Assembly (NCBI GenBank): GCA_947475225.1
Contig: CANJMQ010000035.1
Location: forward strand, 1 to 39,562
Direction of reading: 5' to 3'
Length of the DNA: 39,562 nucleotides
From: Bradyrhizobiaceae bacterium
GTDB taxonomy: Bacteria; Pseudomonadota; Alphaproteobacteria; Rhizobiales; Aestuariivirgaceae
In this document: piece after piece, positions 38,827-39,562 of the stretch
How the letters are laid out: each line of letters begins with the position of its first letter
Numbering within the stretch: the first letter of the stretch is position 1
The notes under the pieces: generated by a model
The model's database searches: none
The model's input: only the letters and a program-made list of their open reading frames with translations
What the model was told of the DNA's origin: nothing
Program-made: the position numbers and the translations under genes

Positions 38827-39267
38827 TTGCCGCAACGGACGAAAAAACCAGGCGCGGCCAAGACACGCTCGGTTGCGTTCCGGAGGATCAGGGCCGACCA
38901 TTCCTCCGAGCTGGCGGAAGATTATGTGGAACTGATCGCCGACCTGATCGACGAGAAGGGCGAGGCGCGCGGCTCCGACGTCGCCATGCGGCTGGGCGTG
39001 GCCAACGCCACCGTGGTCAAGACGCTGAAGCGCCTGCAGGACGCTGGCCTCGTCACCCAGGAACCCTACCGCTCCATCTTCCTCACCGGCGAAGGCTGGA
39101 AAATGGCCGAGGACGGCCGGCGGAAGCACAAGATCGTCGAGGCCTTCCTGCTGGCGCTTGGCGTTTCCGAGGAAACGGCCCGGATCGACTCCGAAGGGAT
39201 CGAACACCACGTGAGCGAGGAGACATTGCGGGCCATGGCAAGGTTCCTGGCGCGGAAGGTGATGTAA
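38827..39267 (+). CDS. mntR: Manganese-responsive regulator MntR (DtxR family)
   Basis: The protein of about 146 residues belongs to the DtxR/MntR metalloregulators. After a basic N-terminal tail, the winged helix ('DYVELIADLIDEKGEARGSDVAMRLGVANATVVKTLKRLQDAGLV') is followed by 'YRSIFLTGEGWKMAEDGRRKHKIVEAFLLALGVSEETARIDSEGIEHHVSEETLRAM', which carries the metal ligands of the dimerisation domain (E and H residues in 'HKIVEAFL' and 'EGIEHHVS'). I chose the TTG at 38827, seven bases after GAGGAG; a TTG at 38812 would add five residues. No SH3-like third domain, as in MntR. Divergent from mntH. Confidence 0.93.
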   Translation: MPQRTKKPGAAKTRSVAFRRIRADHSSELAEDYVELIADLIDEKGEARGSDVAMRLGVANATVVKTLKRLQDAGLVTQEPYRSIFLTGEGWKMAEDGRRKHKIVEAFLLALGVSEETARIDSEGIEHHVSEETLRAMARFLARKVM

Positions 39268-39329
39268 TCCCTCTCATGACCGTCATCACGGCGAAGGCCG
39301 GGGGTGACGCCACTCCTGGACGTCGCTGA

Positions 39330-39562
39330 CTAAGATGCCTTCTTCATCACCGCCATGAAGAACCCGTCGGTATCGTGCCGGGCGGGCGTGAGGAGCAGCG
39401 TGTCCTGAGAACCATCCGCCGAGAGTGGTGCAGCACCGCCGATCATGCGGTCCCAATGCTCTTTGTAAGGAACGATTCGCATCTCCTTGTGAAGACTCAG
39501 GAAAGCGGCGATCTGTTCGGTATTCTCTTCCGGCAGTACCGAGCAGGTGATGTAGAGGATCG
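39330..39562 (-). CDS. rsmB: RsmB-like 16S rRNA cytosine methyltransferase, C-terminal part (truncated by window end)
   Basis: Reading the minus strand from the window end gives 76 residues beginning 'ILYITCSVLPEENTEQIAAF' and ending 'DGFFMAVMKKAS'. 'Y.TCS.LPEEN' is motif VI of the RNA m5C methyltransferases (RsmB/Fmu/NSUN family), with a conserved cysteine, and 'LLTPARHDTDGFFMA' is the usual C-terminal end. The upstream part, with the SAM-binding site, lies beyond the window. Confidence 0.85.
   Translation of the reverse strand, partial: ILYITCSVLPEENTEQIAAFLSLHKEMRIVPYKEHWDRMIGGAAPLSADGSQDTLLLTPARHDTDGFFMAVMKKAS

Overview
The window is GC-rich chromosomal DNA of an alphaproteobacterium, most likely a member of the Hyphomicrobiales (Rhizobiales) or a close relative. 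The evidence is the conserved gene order (rpsF-rpsR-rplI, then dnaB-alr-radA-cvpA-purF), the style of the small secreted proteins and porin-like beta-barrels, and two perfect CtrA-type boxes. I saw no rRNA, tRNA, CRISPR array, transposase or prophage gene. The segment reads as core chromosome with small accessory insertions.

Layout. 1-980: end of rpsF, then rpsR and rplI, closed by a strong terminator. 1.2-4.1 kb: cyclopropane fatty acid synthase with a hairpin-rich leader, then the replicative helicase DnaB, whose upstream region has a perfect DnaA box. 4.2-5.5 kb: an HTH regulator converging on a small unknown gene. 5.7-8.4 kb: alr fused into an operon with an MlaE/MlaF lipid-transport pair that has no mlaD beside it. 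8.35-13.4 kb: an accessory stretch (Crp/Fnr regulator, DUF4239 and DUF4345 membrane proteins, an NTF2-like protein, a YtcJ-type amidohydrolase) carrying several copies of a dispersed intergenic repeat. 13.6-20 kb: a DMT exporter, radA behind a long hairpin-rich leader, then cvpA-purF-SDR-hydratase. 20.1-26.1 kb, minus strand: der with a lipoprotein and a TPR membrane protein, a 44-aa membrane ORF, a multicopper-oxidase-like protein lacking most copper ligands, panB and two tandem NnrU-family genes. 26.3-29 kb: an orphan P-loop protein and several small secreted or membrane proteins. 29.2-34.4 kb: two copies of an outer-membrane beta-barrel gene, each facing a slyX gene, on either side of a PaaK-like ligase, then guaA. 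34.4-37.2 kb: a periplasmic electron-carrier group (diheme cytochrome c, cytochrome c', a small secreted protein, a cupredoxin). 37.4-39.3 kb: divergent mntH and mntR sharing a palindromic operator. The window ends in the C-terminus of an RsmB-like rRNA methyltransferase.

The most interesting signals are: (1) the radA leader, at least five tandem perfect stems, the last of which would sequester the radA ribosome-binding site; (2) a repeated intergenic element which in its best copy forms a complete mini transcription unit, with a Shine-Dalgarno sequence perfectly complementary to 16S rRNA, a 20-codon frame and a strong terminator; (3) the duplicated porin/slyX block in which one slyX has lost its start and stop and reads through the terminator into the porin gene; (4) the copper-ligand-poor multicopper oxidase fold protein. 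All functional statements rest on recognising motifs and family patterns by eye; no database search was run.
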